Source: Peptococcaceae bacterium UBA6116 (GTDB taxonomy: Bacteria > Bacillota > Desulfitobacteriia > Desulfitobacteriales > Syntrophobotulaceae). From it: a stretch of 48,958 nt of DNA. The stretch covers positions 1 through 48,958 of the forward strand of contig DIWC01000059.1 in assembly GCA_002423425.1 (NCBI GenBank), in the 5' to 3' direction. The position numbers and the translations under genes were made by a program. Shown here piece after piece: positions 23,219 to 32,067 of the stretch. The notes under the pieces were generated by a model. It saw only the letters and a list, made by a program, of their open reading frames with translations. It did not search any database and was not told where the DNA came from. Numbering within the stretch: the stretch's first letter is position 1; each line of letters opens with the position of its first letter.

Positions 23219-23593
23219 TCATTTGGAAGATACAAGAACACAGGCTTGCACAGATTCCATTCCAAGTTTTTCAGTCAATTTTAGTAAATCATCATCACAA
23301 CTTCCCGGTTGAAACCATATATATTTAATTCCAAGTTTTGCAGCTTCTTCAATTATGAGCTTTCCTCTCTCAGGCGATACTACCATATTAATAACTTGTG
23401 GTATTTCCGGTAATGATGTTAAATCTCTATAGCATTTATCTCCCCCGATAACGTCATATGACGGATTAACAGCATATACACTATATCCCCTGCTTTTAAG
23501 CTTTCGATATAACCTATAGCCATATTTTTCAGGGTTCGTGCTTGCTCCAACAACAGCCCAAACCTTTTTCTCAAGCATTGATTCTTGAAACAC
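23219..23593 (-). CDS. CoA-binding domain protein (YccU-like)
   Basis: This 124-residue single-domain Rossmann protein matches the CoA-binding family (YccU-like). The nucleotide loop is VWAVVGASTNPEKYGYRLYR, and YSVYAVNPSYDVIGGDKCYRDL and INMVVSPERGKLIIEEA follow. It carries the same domain as the N-terminus of succinyl-CoA/acyl-CoA synthetases but without their catalytic parts. Its role is unknown. It lies 4 nt downstream of the MFS gene, so they may be co-transcribed. Confidence 0.87.
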   Translation of the reverse strand: MFQESMLEKKVWAVVGASTNPEKYGYRLYRKLKSRGYSVYAVNPSYDVIGGDKCYRDLTSLPEIPQVINMVVSPERGKLIIEEAAKLGIKYIWFQPGSCDDDLLKLTEKLGMESVQACVLVSSK

Positions 23594-23597
23594 TTTT

Positions 23598-25184
23598 TCA
23601 CCTCCTAATGTTGCATTCTACCGGCAATATCCTTTTACCCCGCAAAAATGATGCTACTGCCGCGATAAGTGATAATATCATGGAAATATAGAATGCGATA
23701 CGCAAACTAGACATTACGGCAGGAGCGATTAATTCCGGGAAGAAAATTTTACCCAAAATTAGCTGCTGGCTGGCCTGGGGCAGCTGCTGAAGAACTGCAG
23801 CAGGCAAAAGTTGGGCCATGGGATTATAACCTAAAAAGGCAGCGAACAAAGCTCCCGTCGGTGGCAAATTAGACACCTGCTGTGCAGCGACCGCAGGCAC
23901 TCCGGCGTTAACGAGCCCTTGATACATTGCAGCCGGTAAGTTTTTGCTTAAACCAATGATTAAAATACTAAAATATAACGTCATACTTAAGGCGGTGCCG
24001 GTGTTTTGCAGAGTGGCTCGCATCCCTGAGGAAGCCCCACGGTGCTCCGGAGGAACAGCATTCATGATAGCGGTCGTATTGGGTGCGGCAAACATACCCA
24101 TACCCGCACCGGCAATTAGTAAAATAATGACAAATGGAAGATAGTTAAAGTTGGCCGATAACCGCGTCAGTAGCACAAAAGATAGCGCCGACAATAACAT
24201 GCCTGCTGTCGCAAACCCACGTGCGCCATAACGATCCGACAAATACCCGCTTACCGGGCCCATAACAAAGAAGCCGATCATCATGGGAAGCATATAAATT
24301 CCCGCCCACAAAGGGGTTTGTTCAAAACTATAACCGTGAAGCGGTAACCAAATTCCCTGCAACCAGATGATCAACATAAATTGCAACCCGCCGCGGGCAA
24401 TCGATGACAAAAACAAGCTAAGATTTCCCGCAGCAAAAGCTTTAATCTTGAATAATTCTAAGTGAAACATCGGCATTTCTGTATGCAGTTCTACATAGAT
24501 GAAAAGTGCCAACAAGACTATTCCGATAGCTATAGCGCCGATCACCATCGGGTTGCCCCAACCCATTTTCGCCTGGCCATATGGCATAATCCCGTAGGTA
24601 AGTCCCAATAGAAGGATAGTCAAGCCCACAATAAAAGTGCCATTACCCAACCAGTCCATTTTCTGATCTTTTAATAATGTACCGGTCTCTCGTAATTTAA
24701 GATAAGACCATACTGTACCAGCCAAACCGACGGGTACACTGACTAAGAAAATCAGGCGCCAGTGCAAATCAGCTAACAGGCCACCTACGATTAACCCGGC
24801 TAAAGAACCTCCAATAGCAAGAATTTGATTAAGCCCCATAGCCATCCCCCTTTGAGAAAACGGAAAAGCATCGGTGATAATCGCGGTACTGTTGGAAAAC
24901 AAAAATCCTGCACCTACACCTTGCAACAGACGAAAGATGACCAATTCAATCGCCCCAGCATTTCCTTGACCAGGAGTTAAAGCCAGCAGTATTGAGGCAG
25001 CCGTAAAAATGGCAAAGCCCAGATTATATAACCGTGCCCGTCCAAAAATGTCTGAGATCCGGCCGAAAGAAACCAGAAGAGTTGCTGTCACGACAGTGTA
25101 ACCCATGAGAAGCCACAGTAAGTAAATTGTACTCCCTGGAGCCATTGGATTAATCTGTATCCCCCTAAAAAATAAAGGCTTCAA
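23598..25184 (-). CDS. MFS drug exporter of the DHA2 type, lacking the first membrane helix
   Basis: This 528-residue carrier belongs to the 14-helix EmrB/QacA-like MFS. Motif A is clear near residue 44 (GRISDIFGRARLYN), motif C near 152 (LIVGGLLADLHWRLIFLVSVP), and a proton-coupled family insert lies near the C-terminus. The only usable start is a TTG at 25184, immediately downstream of a TAA in frame. The protein then opens with PLFFRGIQINPMAPGSTIYL, which in relatives follows the first helix and an NIALPA-type motif. So about 45-50 residues including helix 1 are missing. It may be non-functional. No start with a strong ribosome site exists. Confidence 0.78.
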   Translation of the reverse strand: MKPLFFRGIQINPMAPGSTIYLLWLLMGYTVVTATLLVSFGRISDIFGRARLYNLGFAIFTAASILLALTPGQGNAGAIELVIFRLLQGVGAGFLFSNSTAIITDAFPFSQRGMAMGLNQILAIGGSLAGLIVGGLLADLHWRLIFLVSVPVGLAGTVWSYLKLRETGTLLKDQKMDWLGNGTFIVGLTILLLGLTYGIMPYGQAKMGWGNPMVIGAIAIGIVLLALFIYVELHTEMPMFHLELFKIKAFAAGNLSLFLSSIARGGLQFMLIIWLQGIWLPLHGYSFEQTPLWAGIYMLPMMIGFFVMGPVSGYLSDRYGARGFATAGMLLSALSFVLLTRLSANFNYLPFVIILLIAGAGMGMFAAPNTTAIMNAVPPEHRGASSGMRATLQNTGTALSMTLYFSILIIGLSKNLPAAMYQGLVNAGVPAVAAQQVSNLPPTGALFAAFLGYNPMAQLLPAAVLQQLPQASQQLILGKIFFPELIAPAVMSSLRIAFYISMILSLIAAVASFLRGKRILPVECNIRR

Positions 25185-25237
25185 TTTATAACGCCTTTAC
25201 CTTGTTATCATTTCCTGTACGGCTTGCCATGTCATGT

Positions 25238-25384
25238 CTATTTTTTGCTCATTGGTTCTAGTTTATCAAGTTTGGTATGTATTTCTTTGTTATCGTTTCT
25301 TAACGCTTTGATGTCTGATTCTATTCGTTCTTGACCTGATTTCATTTCTTTAAGTTGATCCAAGATAATATCTAATTTATCCAT
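25238..25384 (-). CDS. short coiled-coil protein (48 aa)
   Basis: This 48-residue protein, MDKLDIILDQLKEMKSGQER..., is a continuous charged heptad-type helix. It begins at the ATG at 25384, which has a strong ribosome site (AAAGGGAGATG). The residues encoded upstream of it in the same frame are hydrophobic and untypical. Similar short KxD-rich helical proteins are widespread in Firmicutes with no known role. It lies upstream of the truncated MFS gene and may occupy the position where that gene's 5' end was lost. Confidence 0.6.
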   Translation of the reverse strand: MDKLDIILDQLKEMKSGQERIESDIKALRNDNKEIHTKLDKLEPMSKK

Positions 25385-25526
25385 TTGGCAACATCTCCCT
25401 TTGTTATAGAGTATAAAAGCAAAAACATTTTCTGTAAACAAAAAATAATAATCTAGCAAGAAAACTTGCAAAAAAGCCAAGCACCTAAAATCTAATGTTT
25501 TTGGAGGATGTATACTATTATATATA

Positions 25527-25553
25527 TCAAAAGAGACCTATTTCAGGTCTCTT
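25527..25553 (-). terminator. terminator downstream of tRNA-Pro
   Basis: AAGAGACC (25531-25538) pairs with GGTCTCTT (25546-25553) around a 7-nt loop; on the minus strand the stem ends in TTTT. It lies 70 nt after the tRNA 3' end. Confidence 0.72.
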
Positions 25554-25621
25554 AGTTTGTTCAAATTCATTTTTTTATTGACCGGTTCCATGTTATTATA
25601 AATAATTCTTATTTTAGTAAC

Positions 25622-25699
25622 TGGTCGGAGCGACAAGACTTGAACTTGCGGCCTCTACCACCCCAAGGTAGCGCTCTAGCCAAACTGAGCTACGCCCCG
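25622..25699 (-). tRNA. tRNA-Pro (anticodon GGG)
   Basis: The minus strand gives a complete cloverleaf. The acceptor CGGGGCG pairs with CGCTCCG (one G-T pair), the D arm is GCTC-N-GAGC, the anticodon stem CTACC/GGTAG holds the 7-nt loop TTGGGGT with anticodon GGG, and the T arm AAGTTCAAGTCTT is present. CCA is encoded. It reads CCC/CCU proline codons. Confidence 0.93.
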
Positions 25700-25887
25700 A
25701 CAAAAAGTTGTTCCGCTCTCGCGAAACACTAGTATAATTTAGCATACAAAGATTAAAAAATCAAGCCATAATAAGTTCTCAAAAGAATATCAGTTAAAAC
25801 TGATACCTATTTATTCACTATTTTTTTCGGTATAAATTAGATACATTTAATATAAATATGGCCCAAATATGTCCTGCGAATTATCCT

Positions 25888-26349
25888 TTAGCTTTTGGCA
25901 ATAAGTTCTATTTTTCGAACCCCTTCCAGCTCATTGAGGTCAGACAAGAGACTCTCCACTGTCTCCTCCATTTTTTCAGTTTCTATAGCTATGGTAACAT
26001 TGGCCATCCCCTGGAGAGGAATCCCCTGATTAATTGTTAGAATATTACCTTCTACCGAGGCGATATAATTCAATACATTAGATAATATCCCGGCTCTATC
26101 AATCATAAGCAAAGCCAAGGTAATTATTTTCTCTTTACTGGCCTCATAGAAAGGAAATACCCCCTCTTTATATTTATAGAAGGCGCTTCTGCTTATATCT
26201 GCTCTCTCACAGGCTTCATTTACTGTCAGAACATCCAATTTTGCCAGCAATTCTTTGGCTAGGGCAGTTTTGACAATAGCCTCGGGAAGGATATCTTTGC
26301 TAACCAAGAGAAAATCTTTTTTTTGTTTACTCACAGCTTTCGCTCCCAT
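25888..26349 (-). CDS. ACT-domain protein (UPF0735/PheB-like)
   Basis: This 153-residue protein has an N-terminal DNA-binding-like helical segment (LTVNEACERADISRSAFYKYKEGVFPF, about 55-80) and a C-terminal ACT domain from about 85 (LALLMIDRAGILSNVLNYIA, NILTINQGIP). This is the build of the UPF0735 ACT proteins, often called PheB and linked to aromatic or threonine pathway regulation. Here it stands alone between the tRNA and spoIVA, without hom or thr genes. Amino-acid-sensing is inferred from the ACT domain. Confidence 0.87.
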   Translation of the reverse strand: MGAKAVSKQKKDFLLVSKDILPEAIVKTALAKELLAKLDVLTVNEACERADISRSAFYKYKEGVFPFYEASKEKIITLALLMIDRAGILSNVLNYIASVEGNILTINQGIPLQGMANVTIAIETEKMEETVESLLSDLNELEGVRKIELIAKS

Positions 26350-26548
26350 AAATTTACTACAGTTATATTATAAGCATTGCCGAAGTAACTTGACAATAGC
26401 AGCAGTTCCCAAATCAGCTTTCTGCTCTCAAAATAGGCAAGAATTATTTAGATGGGTAATAATACTTGCCTATTGCAGCATGAGGATCTGACTGTACCAC
26501 CAAAAAGAATAAAGGCAAATCTTGCGATTTCCCTTTATTATAATAAAA

Positions 26549-28033
26549 CTAAATTATGATGCAAATCAATCCTCCATGGCCATCATTAACAATGCGCTGC
26601 AAGGTGTCCTGCAATTTGATTTGCACATTATCCGGCATTTTGTAAAGCTTGTTTTGAATTCCTTCTCTGACGAGATCATGCAGCGATTTGCCAAATATAT
26701 TGGAACCCCATACCTTTTTGGGATCGGACTCAAATTCATCGAGAATGTATTTAACTAATTCTTCGGCCTGCTTTTCCGTGCCGATTAAAGGAGTTATCTC
26801 TGTGGTTACATCGGCTCTAAGAATATGCAGCGAAGGTGCGCTCGCTTTTAGCTTAATGCCGTAATGGCCTCCCGACTTGACAAGTTCCGGCTCCTCAAGG
26901 AACATTTCATCCAATTGGGGAGTAACTACCCCATAGCCGGTAGTGCGTACATCCTCGAAAGCTTTAGCAAGTTTATCCCACTCCTTTTTAGCTTTGCTGT
27001 AATCAAGGATCATTCTGAGAAGAGTATGGTCGCCTTCAATTTCTATACCGGTAAGCTGCTGCAAGACTTTCTTAAATAGATCATCATCCGCCTTTATTTG
27101 AATTTCTGCTCGGCCAGTGCCAAGATTTGTTTCTTTTAAAATAATATCTTTGGCATGCTCACACTCGGCCAGAATATCCAGAGCACTGTCAATATCCCTA
27201 ATTCTATTAATATTTTTTACTGCCTTTTGAATTATTTCTTCGAAGCTTGCCCTAATGGGGTGAGCAAGATCAAGCTCCTCAACCCATTTCGGCAGCTCAA
27301 TGTTGACTTCAGCTATCGGGAATTCATACAGAAGTTCTTCGAGTATCTGCGAAATGTCACTTAAGTTCATTTCCAGACAATCTACAGGTACTACCGGCAC
27401 TTCATAAGCCTCTTCTAAAGAACGCCCCAGTTCCAAAGTGTTTTCAGCATATGGTCTTGTCGTATTTAGCAGAACAATGAATGGTTTGCCCATTTCTTTT
27501 AATTCTGTTATAACACGTTGCTCGGCTTCAATATAATTCTCTCTTGGTATATCGGAAATTGAACCATCCGTGGTAACAACAATTCCTAAAGTGGAATGGT
27601 CGGTAATTACTTTTTTCGTTCCAATTTCAGCAGCTTCTTGGAACGGCATAGCCTCCTCACTCCATGGAGTATGAACCATACGCGGTACATCATCTTCTTC
27701 GCCCTCGTACCCTAAAGCTCCGTCCACAGAATAACCGACACAGTCTACTAAGCGTACATTCATATGAATTGAATCTTTTAATATAACTTCTACTGCTTCC
27801 GATGGAATGAATTTTGGCTCGGTAGTGGTAATTCTCCTGCCGACTCCGCTTTGGGGGAGTTCATCCCTAGCTCTTTCCCTTTCAAAAACGTTGGCAATAT
27901 TGGGCAGGACCAGAAGTTCCATAAAACGTTTAATAAATGTAGATTTTCCAGTCCTTACGGGACCCACAACACCAAAATAAATATCCCCTCCTGTCCGTTC
28001 AGCAATATCGCTGAAAATATCATAGTTTTGCAT
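26549..28033 (-). CDS. spoIVA: stage IV sporulation protein A (SpoIVA)
   Basis: This 494-residue cytoskeletal ATPase forms the basement layer of the spore coat on the forespore surface. The TRAFAC-like P-loop GPVRTGKSTFIKRFMELL is at residue 25, with the switch region TTEPKFIPSEAVEV and a Walker-B-like RLVDCVGYSVDGALGYEGEE. The middle and C-terminal domains match the family's 490-residue length, and the short C-terminal tail GGLICIII fits the membrane-surface anchor. Ribosome site GGAGGGAAAAG lies before the ATG. This is the strongest single marker that the organism forms endospores. Confidence 0.96.
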   Translation of the reverse strand: MQNYDIFSDIAERTGGDIYFGVVGPVRTGKSTFIKRFMELLVLPNIANVFERERARDELPQSGVGRRITTTEPKFIPSEAVEVILKDSIHMNVRLVDCVGYSVDGALGYEGEEDDVPRMVHTPWSEEAMPFQEAAEIGTKKVITDHSTLGIVVTTDGSISDIPRENYIEAEQRVITELKEMGKPFIVLLNTTRPYAENTLELGRSLEEAYEVPVVPVDCLEMNLSDISQILEELLYEFPIAEVNIELPKWVEELDLAHPIRASFEEIIQKAVKNINRIRDIDSALDILAECEHAKDIILKETNLGTGRAEIQIKADDDLFKKVLQQLTGIEIEGDHTLLRMILDYSKAKKEWDKLAKAFEDVRTTGYGVVTPQLDEMFLEEPELVKSGGHYGIKLKASAPSLHILRADVTTEITPLIGTEKQAEELVKYILDEFESDPKKVWGSNIFGKSLHDLVREGIQNKLYKMPDNVQIKLQDTLQRIVNDGHGGLICIII

Positions 28034-28519
28034 AGAACTTTTCCCTCCTTTTAGTTGTGCTGTCCTTAAGCAAGGACCTAAAATCTACCCCTTCATTCTT
28101 GGATTTACTAACAATTAATTAACAGGACTAGCACCTCAAGCACTATAATTATATTTTAAAAAAACTTAATTATGTCTAAATATTTATGTCGTTGCGATAA
28201 AAAAATGACACCCCTTAGAGTGTCATGATAACGTCATTGCGAAAATAATAATTTTTTCTTACTAAAAATAGCAAGAATTTTTGCCCACTCACCCCGCTCC
28301 AGATCTGCTCATTTGTTGCTACAGCTACAGTGCCAAACCTTTGGGTAATAACATAAGTTAACCAACGGCACTGCTTTACGCTGTATCAACTTCTTTCACG
28401 ACGATCTTCTGCTTAACGGTTCGTTAGCAAGAATTCTTGTCTATCTTTGGGAAACTGATCACTTATTTGACGTTTAGACGGTGCACTGTGAGTGAAAGTT
28501 AAATCAAAAGGGCGGGATA
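28034..28519. other. 486-bp region without a recognisable gene
   Basis: It has a short hairpin TGACAC/GTGTCA (about 28206-28225) consistent with a weak terminator and some A/T-rich promoter-like sequence before spoIVA. I see no coding signal. It lies next to the orphan DUF3883 gene and may be the scar of lost DNA. Confidence 0.45.
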
Positions 28520-28960
28520 CTAGGCCTTAGATTTTGTTGGGTAAACAATAAAATTTTCAGGTTTAATCTGTAAATTCAAAAAATCTTGAGCCGTTAAGAT
28601 AAATAGTTTCGGGCCTCTTCGGAAATTGAAGATTCTATAAATTAAATAATTGCTAAGATTATTTCTTAATACCTCTAGTTCGTTATCAGAAATATAAAAA
28701 GGTATGGACTTGCGACCATTTGTAGTTTTGACTTCAATTAATATTTCCTTACCACTTTGGTCAAACGACAAAACAACATATCCTAATCCATCACCCTTAT
28801 CATTTGAAACCCATGTAACTTGTTCTGCTAAGTCCGTCCTTCCAAATTCCACCAATTTTTGTTTTTCTAAATTAACCACGAATTTTTCCCCTGCATTACC
28901 TAACCTAAGACCGTCACTGTCTGACCGTTCTTGCTCCCTGAAATATCTTCTGGATCGCAT
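28520..28960 (-). CDS. DUF3883-domain protein (orphan, restriction/defence-associated fold)
   Basis: This 146-residue protein matches a DUF3883 domain, found at the end of many helicase or restriction-like defence proteins. Typical features are GEKFVVNLEKQKLVE, VTWVSNDKGDGLGYVVLSFD and the nuclease-like ILIEVKTTNGRKS, where the D..E-K acidic-lysine pattern of PD-(D/E)XK folds is recognisable. Here it is free-standing, with no N-terminal helicase or methylase and no partner nearby. It starts directly after a structured palindromic element. It may be a remnant of a larger defence gene or a small nuclease. Confidence 0.72.
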   Translation of the reverse strand: MRSRRYFREQERSDSDGLRLGNAGEKFVVNLEKQKLVEFGRTDLAEQVTWVSNDKGDGLGYVVLSFDQSGKEILIEVKTTNGRKSIPFYISDNELEVLRNNLSNYLIYRIFNFRRGPKLFILTAQDFLNLQIKPENFIVYPTKSKA

Positions 28961-28976
28961 ACTTTAGTCATGCATA

Positions 28977-29080
28977 GTCGATGAAACCAGTAACCACGGC
29001 AAGCGAAGCACGGAGGCGGAGCGCGGCTGTTAACGCCAGGAGGGCGTTACAGACGAAGAGTGGTTACTGGTTTCATCGAC
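28977..29080. repeat. 104-bp nested palindromic element with perfect 21-bp ends
   Basis: The 21-bp arms at 28977-28997 and 29060-29080 are exact reverse complements. The 62-nt loop between them is unusually GC-rich for this DNA and contains an inner stem TAACGCC (29031-29037)/GGCGTTA (29043-29049). It is flanked by the DUF3883 gene and the gpsA tail. It could be a MITE-like or REP-like element, an ncRNA hairpin or a recombination site. It is not a typical terminator because no T-run follows. Confidence 0.75.
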
Positions 29081-29116
29081 ATAACTGAATTAATTCTGTG
29101 CAAGGCAATAAGATTA

Positions 29117-30133
29117 CTACCTAAGAAATCCCTGATCCTCGGTTTCGTGCTTCTTACCCCGCATCATTAAATTTACTAAGGCCTTCTGGGGGCTCAACCC
29201 TTCAAAAAGCACTTTATAGGCTTGTTCGGTGATAGGCATGGTAATATTCCGCCTCTTGCTTAATTCGTAGGCTATTTTTGTGATCTTAACACCTTCGACG
29301 ACCATGCCGACTTCCGCTAAAACTTCGTCAAGAGGTTTACCAGTCCCCAAGGCCCGTCCGGCCCGAAGGTTGCGGCTGTGGAGGCTGGTACAGGTAACGA
29401 TCAGATCACCCATGCCGGAAAGGCCGGAAAACGTATCGGGCACTGCCCCCATCGCTACTCCTAATCTCGTAATTTCTGCTAATCCCCTGGTAATAAGTGC
29501 AGCCTTGGTATTATCCCTTGGATTCATTCCTTCCAGGACTCCGGAGCATAAAGCAATAATGTTTTTCAGCGCACCGCCCATCTCCACACCGATTAAGTCC
29601 CGGTTGGTATAAACCCTGAATTTTGACGTCATAATCAAATCCTGAACCGCTTCGGCATTCTTTATATCATCAGAGGCAACTACTACGGCCGTGACTACGT
29701 CTCTTCCTGCCTCTTCGGCATGACTTGGTCCCGATAAAACGGCGAGCGGATGCCCGGGCAGCTCTTCCGCCATAACCTGCGAAAGCCTTAAGTATGTTTT
29801 CTCTTCGAGTCCTTTGGCTGTGTTGACTACAATACAACCCGGACGCAAATAGGGTCTTATTAAACGGACACTGTCTCTCACGGCATGCGACGGCACACTA
29901 AGAAAGACAGCATCCGCGTTTATTTCCATGAGATCTGTCGTCGGATTTATTTCGTCCGGCAAAATTATTCCAGGGAGGTAAGGAATGTTCTCCTTGTTTT
30001 TTTTAATTGATTCCATTTTTCCTGCGTTCATTCCAATAAGGGAAACCCTATGACCTGCTCTTACCAAGAGAATGGCAACCGCCGTCCCCCAGCTTCCTGC
30101 TCCGAAAACAGCAATCTTTTTCAATTTCATCAC
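29117..30133 (-). CDS. gpsA: glycerol-3-phosphate dehydrogenase GpsA
   Basis: This 338-residue NAD(P)-dependent enzyme reduces dihydroxyacetone phosphate to sn-glycerol-3-phosphate for phospholipid synthesis. The Rossmann motif AVFGAGSWGTAVAILL lies at residues 8-23. AVLSGPSHAEE, GGALKNIIALCSGVLEGM (with the catalytic Lys) and GLSGMGDLIVTCTSLHSRN follow, as expected. Length is normal. It overlaps plsY by 4 nt, so G3P production is coupled to its acylation. Confidence 0.96.
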   Translation of the reverse strand: MMKLKKIAVFGAGSWGTAVAILLVRAGHRVSLIGMNAGKMESIKKNKENIPYLPGIILPDEINPTTDLMEINADAVFLSVPSHAVRDSVRLIRPYLRPGCIVVNTAKGLEEKTYLRLSQVMAEELPGHPLAVLSGPSHAEEAGRDVVTAVVVASDDIKNAEAVQDLIMTSKFRVYTNRDLIGVEMGGALKNIIALCSGVLEGMNPRDNTKAALITRGLAEITRLGVAMGAVPDTFSGLSGMGDLIVTCTSLHSRNLRAGRALGTGKPLDEVLAEVGMVVEGVKITKIAYELSKRRNITMPITEQAYKVLFEGLSPQKALVNLMMRGKKHETEDQGFLR

Positions 30134-30732
30134 TCCTCATGGTACTCTTTGCCAAATTTTGGCTCAGTTCCTTTAATAATTCTCTTAATATTTCCCCGAT
30201 GCCTAAGAACTAGCAGAAAAACAGCGATTAAAGCAAAAATAATGTTGGCAAGATTTTCTTTGAAAGCGAAAGCCATAACAAGCATGGTCAGAGCAGCGAG
30301 TACAGACCCGAGAGAAACATACCTGCTGATGGCTACCACTAGGATGAACACACAAATCGTAACAATCATTACTTTAGGCATAAGTACGCAAATGATTCCG
30401 AAACTGCTTGCTACTCCTTTGCCACTCGGTTTAAAACCAAAATACGGATTAAAACTGTGTCCCAGCATCGCCAACAGGCCGCCAATAATTCCGCCCCAAG
30501 GGCCATACAACACTAAACACAAGTAAGCTGCCAGGCCACCTTTAACAGCATCGCCTGCCAAGACACTTATTCCCCATTTTTTTCCCAAAAGGCGATAAGC
30601 ATTAGTAGCGCCAATATTGCCGCTTCCATGCCTGCGGATATCTATTTTTTTTATTTTGCCGGCAACAAAAGCAAAAGGAATAGTCCCTAGAAAGTAAGCC
30701 AACAAAAAGACTAAGAGTTTAGATGTCAACAT
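30130..30732 (-). CDS. plsY: glycerol-3-phosphate acyltransferase PlsY
   Basis: This 200-residue membrane acyltransferase transfers acyl from acyl-phosphate to G3P, the first step of phospholipid synthesis. The conserved cytoplasmic motifs GSGNIGATNAYRLLG (residues 36-50) and GHSFNPYFGFKPSGKGVASSFG (about 91-112) are present with several membrane helices. It lies between der and gpsA in one operon. Confidence 0.95.
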   Translation of the reverse strand: MLTSKLLVFLLAYFLGTIPFAFVAGKIKKIDIRRHGSGNIGATNAYRLLGKKWGISVLAGDAVKGGLAAYLCLVLYGPWGGIIGGLLAMLGHSFNPYFGFKPSGKGVASSFGIICVLMPKVMIVTICVFILVVAISRYVSLGSVLAALTMLVMAFAFKENLANIIFALIAVFLLVLRHRGNIKRIIKGTEPKFGKEYHEE

Positions 30733-30735
30733 TAA

Positions 30736-32067
30736 TTAATTATTCTCCTCTTCTCTTTTTCTCATAATGAGTCTAAGCGGTGATCCCTCAAAACCGAAAT
30801 TTTTTCTTATTTGATTTTCTAAATAACGACGGTACGAGAAATGAACAAGCTCCGGATCATTAACAAAAAAGATAAAAGTTGGCGGCTGAACACACTGTTG
30901 AGTTACATAGAGTATTTTGAGACGTTTACCTTTATCCGATGGAGGCGGATTCAAGTGGACCCATTCCCTCAGCATACTGTTAAGGGTACTGGTAAGGATA
31001 CGCCGGCTCGTTTGTTCGGCAACAAATTCAACTAATTCCATAATCTTGTTAATCCTCTGTCCTGTTTTAGCCGACACAAATTGCGTCGGTGCATAACCCA
31101 CAAAAACTAACTCTTCTCTGATGTCTTTCTCATATTTATTGATAGTTTTATCGTCTTTGGTAATCAGATCCCATTTGTTAATAATTAGTATGAGCCCTTT
31201 ACCCTCTTCGTGGGCATAGCCGACAATCCTTTTGTCCTGGTCGGTAACACCCTCGGTCGCATCGATAACCATTAACACAACATCAGCGCGATCAACAGCA
31301 CGGAAGGAACGGACAACACTAAAATTTTCTGTTAATTCCGCAATTTTTTTCTTCCTTCTAATGCCAGCTGTATCAATCAATATGTAGTGCTTTTCTTCAT
31401 AGATAAATGGAGTATCGATCGCATCTCTGGTTGTTCCTGGAATATCGCTGACAATAACGCGATTTTCCCCTAAAAGCATATTAACAATTGATGACTTTCC
31501 TACATTCGGTCTCCCTATTACTGCAATTTTTACAACATCAGGACCAAGATCCTCTTCTGCTTTTTTGGGGAATTTTGAGATAACCGCATCAAGCAGATCT
31601 CCAATATTCCTGCCATGTACAGCCGAGATCGGGATTGGATCCCCGAACCCCAGGGCCATATATTCATATGCGTCAGTTTCAAAGTCTGCAAATGTTTCAA
31701 CTTTATTGGCAACCAGAATGACTCGTTTCTTGGATTTAAGCAAATATTTTGCAATCATTTCATCATCGGGGGTTACTTTACTTTTGCCGTCCACTAAAAA
31801 TATGACCACTTCAGCTTCTTCCACAGCTATTTGCGCCTGCTGCTTCATTTTAGACGATAGTGAAGCGGACTCATCTTTAAACTCAATACCCCCCGTGTCG
31901 ATCAGCGTAAATTTCCTGCCAAGCCATTCGGCGTCAAGATAAAGCCTGTCCCTGGTAACACCGGGAGTATTTTCAACTATCGCTACCAGACCACCGACAA
32001 TTCTATTGAAAAGAGTTGATTTTCCTACATTAGGGCGCCCCACAATTGCTACTAAGGGCTTACTCAT
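30736..32067 (-). CDS. der: ribosome-associated GTPase Der (EngA)
   Basis: This 443-residue double-GTPase assists 50S ribosome assembly. Two complete G domains are seen: GRPNVGKSTLFNR, DTGGIEF and ANKVE in the first, and GRPNVGKSSIVNM, DTAGIRRKKK and NKWD in the second, followed by a KH-like C-terminal domain. The start is the ATG at 32067 (MSKPLVAIVGRP), which overlaps the end of the DUF512 gene by 8 nt; the frame is open further but those residues are not family-like. Confidence 0.96.
   Translation of the reverse strand: MSKPLVAIVGRPNVGKSTLFNRIVGGLVAIVENTPGVTRDRLYLDAEWLGRKFTLIDTGGIEFKDESASLSSKMKQQAQIAVEEAEVVIFLVDGKSKVTPDDEMIAKYLLKSKKRVILVANKVETFADFETDAYEYMALGFGDPIPISAVHGRNIGDLLDAVISKFPKKAEEDLGPDVVKIAVIGRPNVGKSSIVNMLLGENRVIVSDIPGTTRDAIDTPFIYEEKHYILIDTAGIRRKKKIAELTENFSVVRSFRAVDRADVVLMVIDATEGVTDQDKRIVGYAHEEGKGLILIINKWDLITKDDKTINKYEKDIREELVFVGYAPTQFVSAKTGQRINKIMELVEFVAEQTSRRILTSTLNSMLREWVHLNPPPSDKGKRLKILYVTQQCVQPPTFIFFVNDPELVHFSYRRYLENQIRKNFGFEGSPLRLIMRKREEENN

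Noticed and set aside
28977..29080. Palindromic element as an integron attC site
   Set aside because: The arms are long and perfect and I cannot place the core GTTRRRY/RYYYAAC boxes in the expected arrangement; no integrase is present in the window.
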